The translations under genes and the position numbers were made by a program. The notes below the pieces were generated by a model. The model did not search any database, was not told where the DNA came from, and saw only the letters and a program-made list of their open reading frames with translations. Positions 25,657-36,783 of a stretch of 64,000 nt of DNA are shown here, piece by piece. Source of the DNA: Mytilinidion resinicola (Eukaryota > Ascomycota > Dothideomycetes > Mytilinidiales > Mytilinidiaceae); NCBI RefSeq assembly GCF_010093595.1, contig NW_022985457.1, positions 358,844 to 422,843 on the forward strand, read 5' to 3'. Each line of letters begins with the position of its first letter. Within the stretch, counting starts at the first letter, position 1.

Positions 25657-27708
25657 ATGGTTTCCGCCAGCGTCAACAAGACGAATCTGCACCCTGCCGG
25701 CGTCCAGTGAGTCCGCTACCTGCCTCCTGCTCTCGCCGAGCTCTTGCTAACCCATTCCTTCTTCCAGGCCGCAGCGGGAGCATACCGAGATCGAAGAAGA
25801 GCTCCACGACAAAGCACACATCGACTACGACCGAGTCGCCATTGTACGCTAGCCCCCCTCTTATCACTCCCTGCCCTCCAACGGCAGCTAACATCGCTCC
25901 AGGTCGCCAACCCCTCCGTCGCCGCCCTCTATGAAGACGCCCTAGTCTACGAGACCGGCTCGGCCATCACATCTTCCGGTGCATTGTCGGCATATTCGGG
26001 TGCGAAGACTGGCCGGTCACCCTCAGACAAGCGTATTGTGAAGGAAGAGAGCTCAGAAAATGACATCTGGTGGGGCCCAGTCAACAAGCCGATGACGCCC
26101 GAAGTAAGCTCCCCTCTCTTTCCCATTTCGCTCTCATGGTGGTTGGTCGTGCGCCAGATAAATGGTCCGACGTCATACTGGCAGAGACCATAACCGAGGA
26201 TGGTCGTCGGATCGGGATGTCCCATGCTATGCGGCATGTGCTGCATGTGGCGTTCCCCCGCATTGATTTTCCTGCATGGGTGCTGTGCTTTTTCCGCCCT
26301 ATCGCCGCGCACGTGATTCCTCACGAACATGTACTGACTGTTGTCCCAGGTCTGGAGAATCAACCGAGAACGTGCCATCGACTACCTGAACACGAGGAAC
26401 CGCATCTATGTCGTCGACGGCTTCGCTGGCTGGGACGAGCGGTACAGGATCCGGGTCCGAGTTGTCTGCGCCCGCGCCTACCACGCTCTCTTCATGCGCA
26501 ACATGCTCATCCGACCGACGAAGGCCGAGTTGGAGGGCTTCCACCCGGATTACACCATCTACAACGGCGGTGCGTTCCCGGCGAACAGATACACCTCTGG
26601 TATGACCTCTGCGACGTCAGTTGCCATCAACTTCAAGGACCAGGAGATGGTCATCCTCGGAACCGAGTATGCTGGCGAGATGAAGAAAGGTGTCTTCACC
26701 GTTCTCTTCTACGAGATGCCGGTCAAGCACAACGTTCTCACGCTCCACTCCTCCGCCAACGAGGGCCAGAACGGCGACGTCACTGTCTTCTTCGGTCTTT
26801 CGGGTACTGGCAAGACTACGCTCTCTGCCGACCCCAAGCGTGCTCTCATCGGTGATGACGAGCACTGCTGGAGCGACAAGGGCATCTTCAACATTGAGGG
26901 GGGCTGCTACGCCAAGACGATTGGTCTGTCCGCGGAGAAGGAGCCCGATATCTTCGGTGCTATCAAGTTCGGCTCGATCCTGGAGAACGTCGTCTTCGAC
27001 CCGGAGACCCGTATTGTTGACTACGATGATGATACTCTGACGGAGAACACCCGCTGCGCCTACCCCATCGAGTACATCGAGAACACGAAGATTCCTTGCA
27101 TTAGCTCAAGCCACCCGAAGAACATCATCCTCTTGACCTGCGACGCTCGCGGTGTGCTTCCACCCATCTCGAAACTCAGCACCGAGCAGACCATGTACCA
27201 TTTCATCTCCGGATACACCTCCAAGATGGCCGGTACCGAGCAGGGCGTGACAGAACCCACCGCTACCTTCTCATCGTGCTTCGCTCAACCCTTCTTGGCC
27301 CTACACCCCATGCGCTACGCGAAGATGTTGGCGGAGAAGATTGCAGAGCACGGGTCGAATGCCTGGCTCCTCAACACCGGCTGGGTCGGAGCTGGTGCCA
27401 CCACCGGCGGCAAGCGCTGCCCGCTCAAGTACACTCGCGCCATCCTCGATGCCATCCACTCTGGCGAGCTCGCAAAGGCCGAGTACGAGACGTACGAGAC
27501 CTTCAACCTCTCCGTGCCAAAGACCTGCCCCAACGTCCCCGACGAGCTGCTCAACCCCGCGAAAGCGTGGAACGGCACCACCGACTTCAAGGGCGAGGTC
27601 AAGAAGCTCGGCACGCTGTTCATGGATAACTTCAAGAAGTACGAGGATCAAGCTACGACTGAGGTCATCAAGGCCGGTCCGCATGTGTGTTGCTGCCAAA
27701 AAGACTAG
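25657..27708 (+). CDS. PCK1: phosphoenolpyruvate carboxykinase (ATP)
   Basis: Converts oxaloacetate to PEP with ATP, the committed step of gluconeogenesis in the cytosol (acuF in Aspergillus). Four exons (25657-25706, 25768-25843, 25903-26103, 26350-27708) give 561 aa, normal for fungal enzymes. Signatures are [10 protein letters not shown], the substrate-site block ending [22 protein letters not shown], the kinase loop [13 protein letters not shown] (about 255-268), IGDDEHCW and KYTRAIL near the C-terminus. The start [13 protein letters not shown] is the usual one for filamentous fungi. The same frame is open for several hundred bases upstream, with an ATG at 25504. The gene would be expected to respond to carbon source, but I see no operator I can name. 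Confidence 0.96.
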
Positions 27709-28383
27709 ATTGTCGAATCGAAAAGCAGAGAGGGTTCTAACATTTTTTCAGACCGAGTAAGCGAGACGTGGACCTGATCTATCCTATCCCCATTTCCTTC
27801 AAACTCTGTATATTTGTCGTTTCTTTTAGCGTGTTTGTGCTTCTGAGAATGAACCAACTGATGCGGAGGACTTTGGAACAGGTCCGGGTATTTCTTTCTC
27901 TTTCCTTCCTGTAGACCTAGGAAGGCTTTTCTATGTAGGCATTGGGATGGGTTGTACCGTAGATTGACCGTGGAAAGCGGTTTTATTTGAATAGCAGGGC
28001 ATGAATGAGAGAGATTGAAATAAGCTTTGTTTCTGTATTGATGTGATGAGTGCCACCTTTGTATGAAGTCGGACTCGTAGTCGCTGGACACCGTGAAGAT
28101 GGGCAAAGCCGTATCGACGATTTGACACGTTGGTTTCGAATATAGGAAGAGGAGACGAACGAAATAAACAAGCCTATGCTTACCAAACACTACCTCGCCC
28201 CACCACGGTGCCGTTGATGGTGTTGAGTGAACCATCGTTCTCGCGGTGGAGAACCCTTCTCGCCAAGCCCCGGCCAACACCCCTGCTTCCCATTTCGTCC
28301 GAGCTTCAACAATCTTGAACTCACCTCCACAAAGGACATGTTGGGCACCATGCTCTGCGCAACAACAGCCCACCCAAGCCACT
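27709..28383. other. intergenic, nothing recognised
   Basis: 3' flank of PEPCK and 5' flank of the next same-strand gene. A long minus-strand frame that covers this region and continues into the next gene is a compositional shadow. Confidence 0.5.
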
Positions 28384-31300
28384 ATGAACGGAGCTAGAGA
28401 GACACGCGCGGACGGCGATGTCTCTGTCCTCCTCCCACCCAATGACCAGCTCCAGCTCCAGCTCCCGACGCCCGCGCTGTCCCCCGTAATCCCAGCAAAC
28501 GGCCATCGCCAGCAACGCGAACGAGAACGAGAACGGGATACCGAGGATAGCTCCGTAACTTCCGACGACTCGCGCAGTAGGCTCTCGAACGTCCAGGACG
28601 AAGCTGTGCCGCTGGATGGCTTGAGAGATTCGAAACAAGCACCGCGGATCCACAGGCCGGGGGATAGGCGGCGGAAGAGCAGTGTGGGATCGCATACTTC
28701 CGACCAAAATGATAGGGAGAAGGTGCTGAAGCTTTCGCCGGCGCAGATACAGGAGCTTACGAGTTCGCCGACGAGTTTGCCGATTCGAGCGGCGTCGCCT
28801 ATACCGGAGGAGGATGCGCCGTTGTTGAGTCGATCGCTCCGTGGAGAAGGCGGTGAGAAGGGAGTTGAGGAGAAGGCGGGGTTGGGGATACTTGAGGAAG
28901 AGGGGGGGCATAATGAGGACGGGGGAGGGAGTGTCTCGATGGCGTCGTCGACTCTTGGAATACTTGAAGAAGAAGCAGCGCATAATGGCGACACAAGCAT
29001 CAGCAGTGACAGCCTTAGGCCCAGCGTCTCGAAAGCACCGGCAACGAAGCAGGGAGCAGAAGCGGTAGCGGTCAAATCACCAATCGGCGAAGCCAGGGTT
29101 GGACGCCCGAGTCTGTCCTCGAGAGCTATCTCGACACCGACTGTCATACGGAGGAAGCATTCAAGCCAGCGGAACTCGGAACAGCGATCCGGGCGGACAG
29201 TACCATCGCCGTTGATACTGGACGATAAGGGCAATGGACCGCTTGGGTCTGGAAGTCTCAAGGCCTCTGCGGCCCCCGATGGTGGTGCTCCATCACCCAT
29301 GCCGCCGTCAATGCCGCTCCCGCCATTATCGATACCCACGTACCTGCAACTAGAGCTCTCTTCCGATAAACCCTCGCCTCTGTATATTTACCGTCCTTTG
29401 AACAGCGATTTTCCCTACGAGTCTTCAGCGATAAAGTTTGAGCGTATACTGAATTTCCTCTATCTCCCTCCGCAGCTTGAGCAGATCCTTGGATTTGGTG
29501 CATTGGCGTGTCTCGATGCATGGCTGTATGTCTTTACAATTCTTCCGCTGAGGTTTCTAAGAGCGGTTTGGGTTCTCATCCAGTGGTGGGCGGCGCTGGT
29601 GGTAAAAGAGATTCGAGACCTAGCGAGTTTTGTGTACTGGGGACTTGGGCGAGTGTGGCGGAGAAGAAAGCTACAGAAGCCAGAACCTGTAGCAGCAGGT
29701 AATCCGGCAGATGAAGGTCGTAGGTCACGACGCCCGTCGGCATCGAACACCATGTCTCCAAATTCTGGGACGCCGAGAGAGAATGGAAATATCTCGTATA
29801 ATACCTTCCCTGAGCCGAGGAAATATGCACGAAGTTCGGCATACAGACACCGGAGGACGAAGTCTACACCGTCAGCACTTATGCCAAGCCATAAGGCGGA
29901 TATCCTGAAGGGTCTATTGGTGATTGCGAGTTGTGCGATCTTGATGCGGTTTGATGCTAGTAAGATGTATCACGGTATCCGTGGGCAAGCGGCTATCAAG
30001 CTTTACGTCATCTACAACGTCCTTGAGGTATGTATTGTCCAACTATCTCATCTCATCACTCACAATGACAGGTTTGTGATCGCCTATTCTCCGCGCTTGG
30101 CCAAGACGTCCTCGAATGCTTGCTCTCCAAAGAGACGCTTGACCGAAACGCCGATGGTCGGAGTAAAGTAATTCGACCTTTTTATATGTTCATCCTTGCC
30201 CTTGCGTACAACGTCATTCACGCTACGGCGTTGTTCTACCAGGTCATTACACTCAACGTCGCCGTAAACTCGTACTCGAACGCGCTTTTGACACTCCTTA
30301 TGTCGAATCAGTTCGTCGAGATCAAGGGAACTGTCTTCAAAAAGTTCGAAAAGGAGAACCTCTTCCAGCTCACATGTGCAGATGTGGTAGAGCGGTTCCA
30401 GCTCTGGCTTATGCTTATGATCATTGCGATGCGGAATATCGTCGAGGTCGGCGGCTTGAGTATCAGCCTCGGTGATTCAGGGTCCTCTAGCAGCGTGGGT
30501 AGCAACTCGACCGGCGCACCGACTAGGACTACGAGTATCATTCCTCTCAGCTTTACGATTTTCCCGAAGTGGACTGGGCAAGTCTTTGGACCGTTTCTGC
30601 TGGTCTTGGGGAGTGAGATGTTGGTTGACTGGATCAAGCATTCCTACATCACCAAGTTCAACAACGTCAAGCCCGCAGTCTACGGCCGTTTCCTAGACGT
30701 TCTGGCCAAGGACTACTACTCCAACGTAAGTCCATCAACCCACTTTTCAAGTATCGCTCACATCACTTACAACCCCGCCAGGCCTTCGCGGACCAAAACC
30801 TAACCAAACGCCTCGGCCTCCCCGTGCTCCCCCTCTCCTGCCTCTTCATCCGCGCCCTCGTGCAGACCTACCACATGTTCCTCGCCACCCACATGCCGCC
30901 GCCGCTCCCCTCGGCCGCGACCTCCCTCTCCACCGACTCGTCCTCCCCAACCTCGCCCGCCACCACCGCCGCCCTCGCCCACATCGACCACATCTTCCGC
31001 CGCGCCCTCGGCCGCTCCTCCTTCGGCGCCGGCGGCGCCGCCGACGCCTTCACCTCGTTCAACTGGTGGTCCGTCGACGACCTCATCGCCTTCGCGACGA
31101 TGCTCGTCGTCTTCCTCGTGTGCTACCTCGTGCTGCTGGCGCTGAAGCTGGTGCTGGGGATGTGTTTGCTTAGTTTTGCGAGGGGGAGGTATAAGGATAT
31201 GAAGGAACGGGAGCGGATGGTGGTGGATACGGGGGGCAAGCGGATTGGGGGGTGGGGGGTTGTAGAGGTGGAGGAGGAGAAGAGGCGGTGGATTTACGCG

Positions 31301-31441
31301 GATGATCCCGAGGGGTTGAAGGCGTTGCGGGAGAGGGATGCGAAGGGGAGGGAGAGGGAGGCGAGGGAGAGGGAGAAGGGGGTGGGAGATGGGCTTGGCG
31401 GGGTTAGTCGGTATGCGATGGTTGCGAAGAGGATTTGGTAG
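28384..31441 (+). CDS. TAPT1/EMP65 family membrane protein
   Basis: Three exons (28384-30027, 30072-30725, 30782-31441) encode 985 aa. The first ~340 residues are low-complexity and charged. The conserved part begins near FERILNFLYLPPQLEQILGFGALACLDAWLYVFTI, which is diagnostic of the Tapt1 (transmembrane anterior posterior transformation 1) family. Several membrane segments follow, including ADILKGLLVIASCAILMRFD, the VCDRLFSALGQDVLECL block created by the first splice, and FYMFILALAYNVIHATALFYQ. Yeast Emp65 is an ER member of this family linked to folding of membrane proteins. A Ser/Gly/Thr-rich insert lies near the middle, and a long charged helix (residues about 920-970) ends the protein. 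The ATG at 28384 was chosen because the longer frame begins with GTG. Confidence 0.9.
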
Positions 31442-32052
31442 GGGTGATAGGGGCTGGGGGTAGGTAGGAGCGGTAGTGGAATGGAAAGTACGTTTCTTCG
31501 AAAGTGTTGTATGGGGTGAGCGAGTTTTGGAAGCAAATGGAGCATCCCAGACTTCGTTTCCACGGAGACATCGTTTCTTCGTGTTGTTTGTCCAACGCTG
31601 CGTCTGCGCCTCCTACCCAAATACTTTAGACGGAAGCATGCGCCTGATTGTCTCGTTGGCAGAGAGCAAACTAGCCCTAGACGATATCGGAATCCACGGG
31701 ACAGGCTTACAGAAAGCCGTCCCTTTGCTGCTCCCTACAAGCTGCTAGCATCCGCACGCATGGCCCTGAGAAAGGAGTGGTTAGTACATCATCCAGCCGT
31801 CTCGCTCGTAACCCTCTCCAGCCCTGCAAACTCTCCAAACACCTCTACACGTCTCCGGCGCACCACCCAAACCTTGGCAAAAAACACCAAGCCGCTCTCA
31901 ACCACATCCAGTAAGGGCCCCCCCCCCCTTTTTTCCCCCTCTGATACCCTCCACTCACCCACCCTCTCCAGACCCCCGCAGCATCCATCCCCAAACCAAA
32001 CCCCCAAGTCCTCCACCGACACTTTCTTTCCTCTCTCCAAATCCAAAACACA
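31442..32052. other. intergenic, nothing recognised
   Basis: 3' flank of the TAPT1-like gene. A C-rich run and CT-rich stretch near 31919-31990 look like a promoter for the small frame at 32053. No other feature. Confidence 0.45.
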
Positions 32053-32310
32053 ATGGCCGGCCACCAACCCCCACCCATCCCCATCACCACCATCACCCTC
32101 ACCAGTGCCGCCGAGATGGACGTCCTCCGCGCCTTCGTGGCCAGGGTCGAGGCGATCAACGACGTGCTCGGCGCTGCGCGGGATAGGGTCTTGCCCGAGG
32201 ATGGGACGGTGGTGTCGAGGGAGGAGGTTAGGGCGGAGATGCCGAAGTTGCTCGGGGCGGCGAGGGAGGTGGGGGGGTTGTTTGGGGAGGGGGAGGGGGA
32301 GGGGGTTTGA
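32053..32310 (+). CDS. small hypothetical protein (85 aa)
   Basis: An ATG-initiated single-exon frame preceded by a pyrimidine-rich, fungal-style leader. The product begins with a Pro/Thr segment, followed by an amphipathic, Ala/Glu/Val-rich helical part (AEMDVLRAFVARVEAINDVL), and ends in a GEGEGEGV tail encoded by a G-rich run. I recognise no family. The strong G/C skew at the 3' end may mean that the tail is low-complexity DNA read by chance. Confidence 0.4.
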   Translation: MAGHQPPPIPITTITLTSAAEMDVLRAFVARVEAINDVLGAARDRVLPEDGTVVSREEVRAEMPKLLGAAREVGGLFGEGEGEGV

Positions 32311-32797
32311 GAGGCTGGTGGACTGAGTTGACATACAAAGTAAGGCATGGGAGGGAGGACGGTATGTTTGTGCGATTTTTACGCGACGATGGGGTTTGGA
32401 GTTGTGGCTTTTTGATGGCGGTTCCCAGGACGGGGTAATGCAGTTGAGAGGGTTTGTTTGCTCACGGACTTAGGGGTCGTGTTGCCTTCTATTGATGAGT
32501 GGTTTGAGGGGATGGATCAAACCGGGAGAGGTGTCTGGATGGATGCCACCCCGAGTCTGCACGCTGCGGGCCGCATAGACGGCTACGAGCGCGGGGTTTA
32601 CGAATGAGAAGCCACAAGTGCCCTCGATTCCGTCATCTTCTTTCCATTCACCAAGTCGGCATTCATAAACCCCTGCTAGCTGACCCACGCCCTTCCAAAG
32701 CTGGTACAAGCATCCTCAGAATCGGTTCAGAATCTGCCATCTACCAACGTGATTCGCCCCTCTCTGACGCGTGTGCACTCAAGCTAAGGTCGAGTAG
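32311..32797. other. intergenic, nothing recognised
   Basis: No gene, RNA or repeat recognised between the small hypothetical gene and the interrupted coiled-coil gene. Confidence 0.5.
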
Positions 32798-33268
32798 ATG
32801 GACCCGCAAGCTCCCTCCGAGGGCACCGACGGCGCCACTGTGGCCGAGTACAACCTCGTATACGGAACCCGAGAGAAGCCATGCGATTCCCAGAGAACGA
32901 GCAAGGAGAGGAGATCGAGCAACTAGAAGAGGACAACATCCGCGACTTGGAGCAGCAGATCCACGACTTGAAGCAAGAGATCGAGGCTAGGGAGCGTAGT
33001 ATTGCGAAACTGAGTTTCCTTCGCGATTGCGACCGGGATGCTATTCCGAAAGCCAACGAAGATGTGGTAAAGGCTAAGAAGGCGTACGACACCGCTAATA
33101 ACCTCTTCTTTGAGGAGGAGCTCAAAGACCCCTATGGGGAGAAGACCCTAGTCGCGTAGGAGGCCTATGCTGCTTACGACCGATGGATGGAGGCGCGCGC
33201 GAAGGTTGCGAGGCTCGAGGAGGAACTCGAGAAGGGCCGGGAACTATTCCGCCATGCTGATGCTTGAG
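32798..33268 (+). pseudogene. interrupted coiled-coil protein gene
   Basis: The frame at 32881-33159 encodes 92 residues of charged coiled coil (RDLEQQIHDLKQEIEARERS). It ends at a TAG (33157-33159), immediately after which the same frame continues as EAYAAYDRWMEARAKVARL and a heptad-rich tail to a TGA at 33268. A CAG-to-TAG change would explain the stop. A separate ATG at 32798 opens a different frame of about 42 codons that overlaps the start, so a frameshift near 32880 is also possible. Either a short 92-aa protein is made, or this is a decaying gene. No family recognised. Confidence 0.5.
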
Positions 33269-34035
33269 AGAAAAGAATGGAGCTGCAAGGCGGCGCATAG
33301 GCTATTGGACGTGTTCGTGGGTTTCGGCTGGACTGCATGGCGACTGAGAGCAGTGAAGTTTGATGGGGCGGGGGATCTAGCCGTGAGAGGAACCGGTGCT
33401 TCTTGACTGAGAATGAGTTTGGAGGGCGCGGAACTTCATAGCTCCTTTCATAGACCTATTCGGCAACTCTTGGCTGGCGCCAAGCCTGTCGAGCCCCGAG
33501 CGAAACCAAATTTCTCGGTTTTCGAGGCCAGCACCACCTTTTCGCGGATAACTCAACAACCACACGTCCTAGCACAGAAATAAAAGCATGACAGGACGCT
33601 TCTAGTCACGCAGAATAACTGGCGGGATTTTTTGAAGAGAAATGTTTTAGTACCATCGAAATAGTGGTGGGGTCCGCGAGCGCGCGGAGAAAAAGGAAGA
33701 CGAGACTCCTACCTACCAGCGTGCTTGTGGTCTGAAACATGCACTTAGCTTCTAGACATATGGTATCTATGTAATCTTGCAGCTGAGAGATCTCGTGGTC
33801 TTCTCAAACTCAGATGCGATGTCCGTACTTTGAAATGGGTATTTGCTCTTGGGTTTGACAAGGAAAGCGATAGACAAGTCGAGTGTCAGATAGCGCTGTC
33901 CACCTGCGTGGAAACTGCAAACCTGTAGACAAATGAGTATATCTACCTCCTAGTCCCCGGGCGCGGAGACGCTCCTCTTCTTGTTATCGATATCTTAACC
34001 AGAGCTTTCTGTCCACCTAATCAAGGAAGAGAAAC
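33269..34035. other. intergenic, nothing recognised
   Basis: No supported gene or repeat. Only short frames occur. Confidence 0.5.
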
Positions 34036-34335
34036 ATGGCTCCAAAAGCTGACGACGAAAAACAAAACCGAATCAACATCGCATCACACAAAATAAGAAA
34101 GGCGCGACGAAAGATCGCGGATGAGTACAAGGTCATTCAGGAAGCATCAGATTCCATGCAGGATTACCTGAAATGGCGAATCGAGGAACTGAAAGACTGT
34201 ATTCAGGCAGAGGCTAAGGGCATCCTATCTGTGGCAGAGGTAGTGGCAAAGGAGCGCGAGGAAGAGGGAATACCTGACTTTGTGGAGACCCTGGCGCAAT
34301 TGAGGGACCTGGCGGGTAAGCTGAAGTTGAAGTGA
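34036..34335 (+). CDS. small helical hypothetical protein (99 aa)
   Basis: Single exon from an ATG in an A-rich context (GAAACATGG). The product is highly charged and predicted helical almost throughout, with Lys/Arg-rich (ASHKIRKARRKIADEYK) then Glu-rich (AKEREEEG) segments and an LRDLAGKLKLK end. No domain is recognised and no signal or membrane segment is present. It sits with two other small, charged genes, which may be lineage-specific. Confidence 0.5.
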   Translation: MAPKADDEKQNRINIASHKIRKARRKIADEYKVIQEASDSMQDYLKWRIEELKDCIQAEAKGILSVAEVVAKEREEEGIPDFVETLAQLRDLAGKLKLK

Positions 34336-34743
34336 GTGTGTTTGGGGTTGTTTCGTCAGCGATCTAGACTTTGGTTCTTGGTAGGCGGACGTGAGAGGAA
34401 GTAGGTTACGAAATGGTGTGCTGGAATCAAACCATGTTTCGTCAAAAGTGTGCTTACAAGTAATGATGTGGTGCATTTTAAAACTACTTGGTATGTACGG
34501 CAAACAAAAGAGAGCGCAATCATCTTTCGCGTCGAAGGGAATATCGATTGAGATGAGGATGCTCGTGCACGACGCCTTTGCGCATCGGGCGACCCCTTTT
34601 AACGCCTCATATGACTCAAGACAACGATAACAGAAGCCCACACTGCTCGCTGTTTTGTATCCTTAGCATCGTTGTTCTCTTCGTCGCAGCTATTTACAAC
34701 ACCGCTCTTGAAACGTTTCCATCATTGCCCGCGTGCCCCTCAT
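34336..34743. other. intergenic, nothing recognised
   Basis: Short spacer between two small same-strand genes. No feature recognised. Confidence 0.5.
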
Positions 34744-35148
34744 ATGTCGGGAAGTCGATATAACCTGCGGCCCCGCTCGGCACGGGTCGAGAAACCACAG
34801 ATCATTCCAGAGAAGGTGGATATATTCCTACCAGTCCCTACGCTTCTGATATCAGCTAAAGATGTGAAGCTCCCGCCGTTCACAGGCGAAGAGTCGGAAG
34901 AAGAATGGCAGCAGAGGCTCGCATGGTACAATCGAGAAATTGCACTCAACAAAAAACTCCTCGCAGCGACTCGACGAGAGATGAAACGAGCCATTACGAA
35001 CTTTATTTATTCCGACTCTGGCTACAAGAGTGCTGCTGAGAAGGATCAAGCCGTTAAGCATTTAATGAGACTCGTTGGTAGCAAGCAATCTTCTCATGAA
35101 AGCAAGACAACTGCAACCGGAGCGAAAAGGAAGAGAGCGCGACGGTGA
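34744..35148 (+). CDS. small basic hypothetical protein (134 aa)
   Basis: ATG-initiated single exon. It starts MSGSRYNLRPRSARVEKPQ; the RYNLRPR box is a short basic motif seen in varied chromatin- and retroelement-associated proteins. A middle helical part (EEEWQQRLAWYNREIALNK) is followed by a Lys/Arg-rich C-terminus (AKRKRARR) that looks like a nuclear localisation signal. I cannot assign a family. A longer frame upstream begins only with TTG, so the ATG at 34744 was used. Confidence 0.5.
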   Translation: MSGSRYNLRPRSARVEKPQIIPEKVDIFLPVPTLLISAKDVKLPPFTGEESEEEWQQRLAWYNREIALNKKLLAATRREMKRAITNFIYSDSGYKSAAEKDQAVKHLMRLVGSKQSSHESKTTATGAKRKRARR

Positions 35149-35803
35149 TGCTCTGCATGGAGCTTGGTATGGCACTCCAACCATTATGTATGTACATACA
35201 CTACAGTACAACAATCGTGTCCTGGCTATGAAAGCCGATAGCTAAATCTCAATCTCAATTACACCAGCCTCACGGTTATCATAACTTGGTATGCCATTAT
35301 ATTCCACCGTCCCCACCAAGGTGTCCCGTTGCGGTACTGGGGTCCGACTACGATGAATCGATGAATTGGTGTAGAGGTAACGGTTCGACACTGCGATCGC
35401 AGAGACCTAGCTCGCAAAGCTCCGATAGCTCGTCAGCATCTCAACCTATCAGTCGGTAGACATGAAATGAGGGGACTGGTGTGCATTTCAGGAAGAGGCA
35501 GCCATGCATAATCAATAGTGTTCATAAGGGGTTGAAACAAATTAAAAAATAATGGCAATTCATCATTGTAGCGACGTGAGTCAATATGGTTGGCGACAAC
35601 ACGAGATACTCACTGGTTAGTGGGTTATCAGAGGTTATTTGAGCAACTGTTGATGGCAGGCTAGGCGCGGGAACTACGATGGATGAGGGTTGAGGAGATG
35701 ACTCCGGTTTGAGTGGGGAGAATTTTGACGCTTAAATTCACGGAAGAGCGCATTAGTCAGCAATATCACGTGCCAGATATTCCATGCTTTTTGAATCTCC
35801 GAT
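35149..35803. other. AT-rich intergenic region, nothing recognised
   Basis: Flank of the fold-back cluster. No gene recognised. Confidence 0.45.
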
Positions 35804-36483
35804 TATCTCAGGAACCTCAGACCCTCTAACGAGGAATTGCCTTGCCCGTCCTGCGGTGAACGTGTGCCCGTGCAAGCTTATGCATTTTATGCTCATACAC
35901 GTGATGCGCACGGACAGGCAAGGAATTCCTCGTAGAGGGTCAGGGAGAAAATGGTCGCATTTTGTAAGGGCGGTGCATAGAAACTCCCACAACTGCACAC
36001 GGTCGCATTCCACCACCACAACTTCTTTCACCCTAAGAACCTAGGAGCTGCTTCTTAAGAGTATAAAGAAGCAGCTCCTAGGTTCTTAGGGTGAAAGAGG
36101 TTGTGGTGGTAAAGTTCCATCTTAAAAGCGGATTAAAAAAGTGAGCCCCGACCGGCTCCAAAAATAAACTCTCTCTTTTTAACGCTGTACTTCGCCCCCT
36201 AATAGACTAGGTAGCAAGGCATAGATGTGTGAATTGAGTACTTAGGAACCTTAGCATTCGATTGCATTAACAATTATAATGATAGCTACTGGGTAATACC
36301 TTTTTCATCCACTAAAGAAAATGAGCCTGTTGAATTCCAACCTGCTCCACGCAAAAGAGCGCCCATTTGAGCTCAGACGCTCTACAGAGGAATTTTGGGG
36401 TTGCAGGGGGGGTGGGGGGTTAGGTGCTAAGTTATGCAACCGCCACAAGAATTCTCTGTAGAGCGTCTGAGGTTCCTGAGATA
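35804..36483. mobile_element. fold-back/MITE cluster with perfect 19-bp outer inverted repeats
   Basis: The outer arms TATCTCAGGAACCTCAGAC (35804-35822) and its exact reverse complement (36465-36483) bracket 680 bp. Inside, a second pair (about 35820-35855 against 35907-35941) forms a hairpin, and a related pair (about 36374-36394 against 36450-36470) forms another. The motif AGAC(C/G)CTCTA..GAGGAATT recurs in all these arms, so at least two copies of one small inverted-repeat element are nested here. No coding capacity. AT-rich DNA surrounds the cluster. Confidence 0.75.
36013..36109. repeat. 44-bp near-perfect hairpin
   Basis: Left arm 36013-36056 and right arm 36066-36109 are complementary over 44 bp, with one mismatch that would be a G-U wobble in RNA, around a 9-nt loop. 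The core is CCTAAGAACCTAGGAGCTGC. It lies inside the fold-back cluster and could be a terminal fold-back element or yield double-stranded RNA if transcribed. Confidence 0.85.
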
Positions 36484-36783
36484 AAGTCTCCGATAGATAC
36501 CTACAAATGCTGGTTCCCCTAATGTGTGACTCCTAACTGATTCATTGCCCTACTGCTTTTAGATCTATGTCACTAGGTTATGGAGTCATTGGGTTAGATC
36601 TAATTTCTGTCTGGGGCTGAGTAGTATCATGGAACTCAGCCTCAGCCTCAGCCACCGATGCATTGACACGTACCATTGACACCCGTATATTTCTACACCG
36701 CTGGGCTCGTGCTGCACATTTCATCTCCAACTCTGCATCTATCGAAAACCTTTCACGCAGCAGTCTACTGACCTATCGACAAA
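36484..36783. promoter_or_regulatory. probable promoter region of the 2EXR/GATA-like gene
   Basis: About 300 bp between the fold-back cluster and the ATG at 36784. The last 60 bases are pyrimidine-rich, as in many fungal leaders. No specific binding site assigned. Confidence 0.35.

Noticed and set aside
27705..29339. 544-codon open frame on the minus strand
   Set aside because: Antisense to the TAPT1-like gene and the PEPCK 3' flank. The product is Ser/Pro low-complexity with no domain, a shadow of the low-complexity N-terminus on the other strand.
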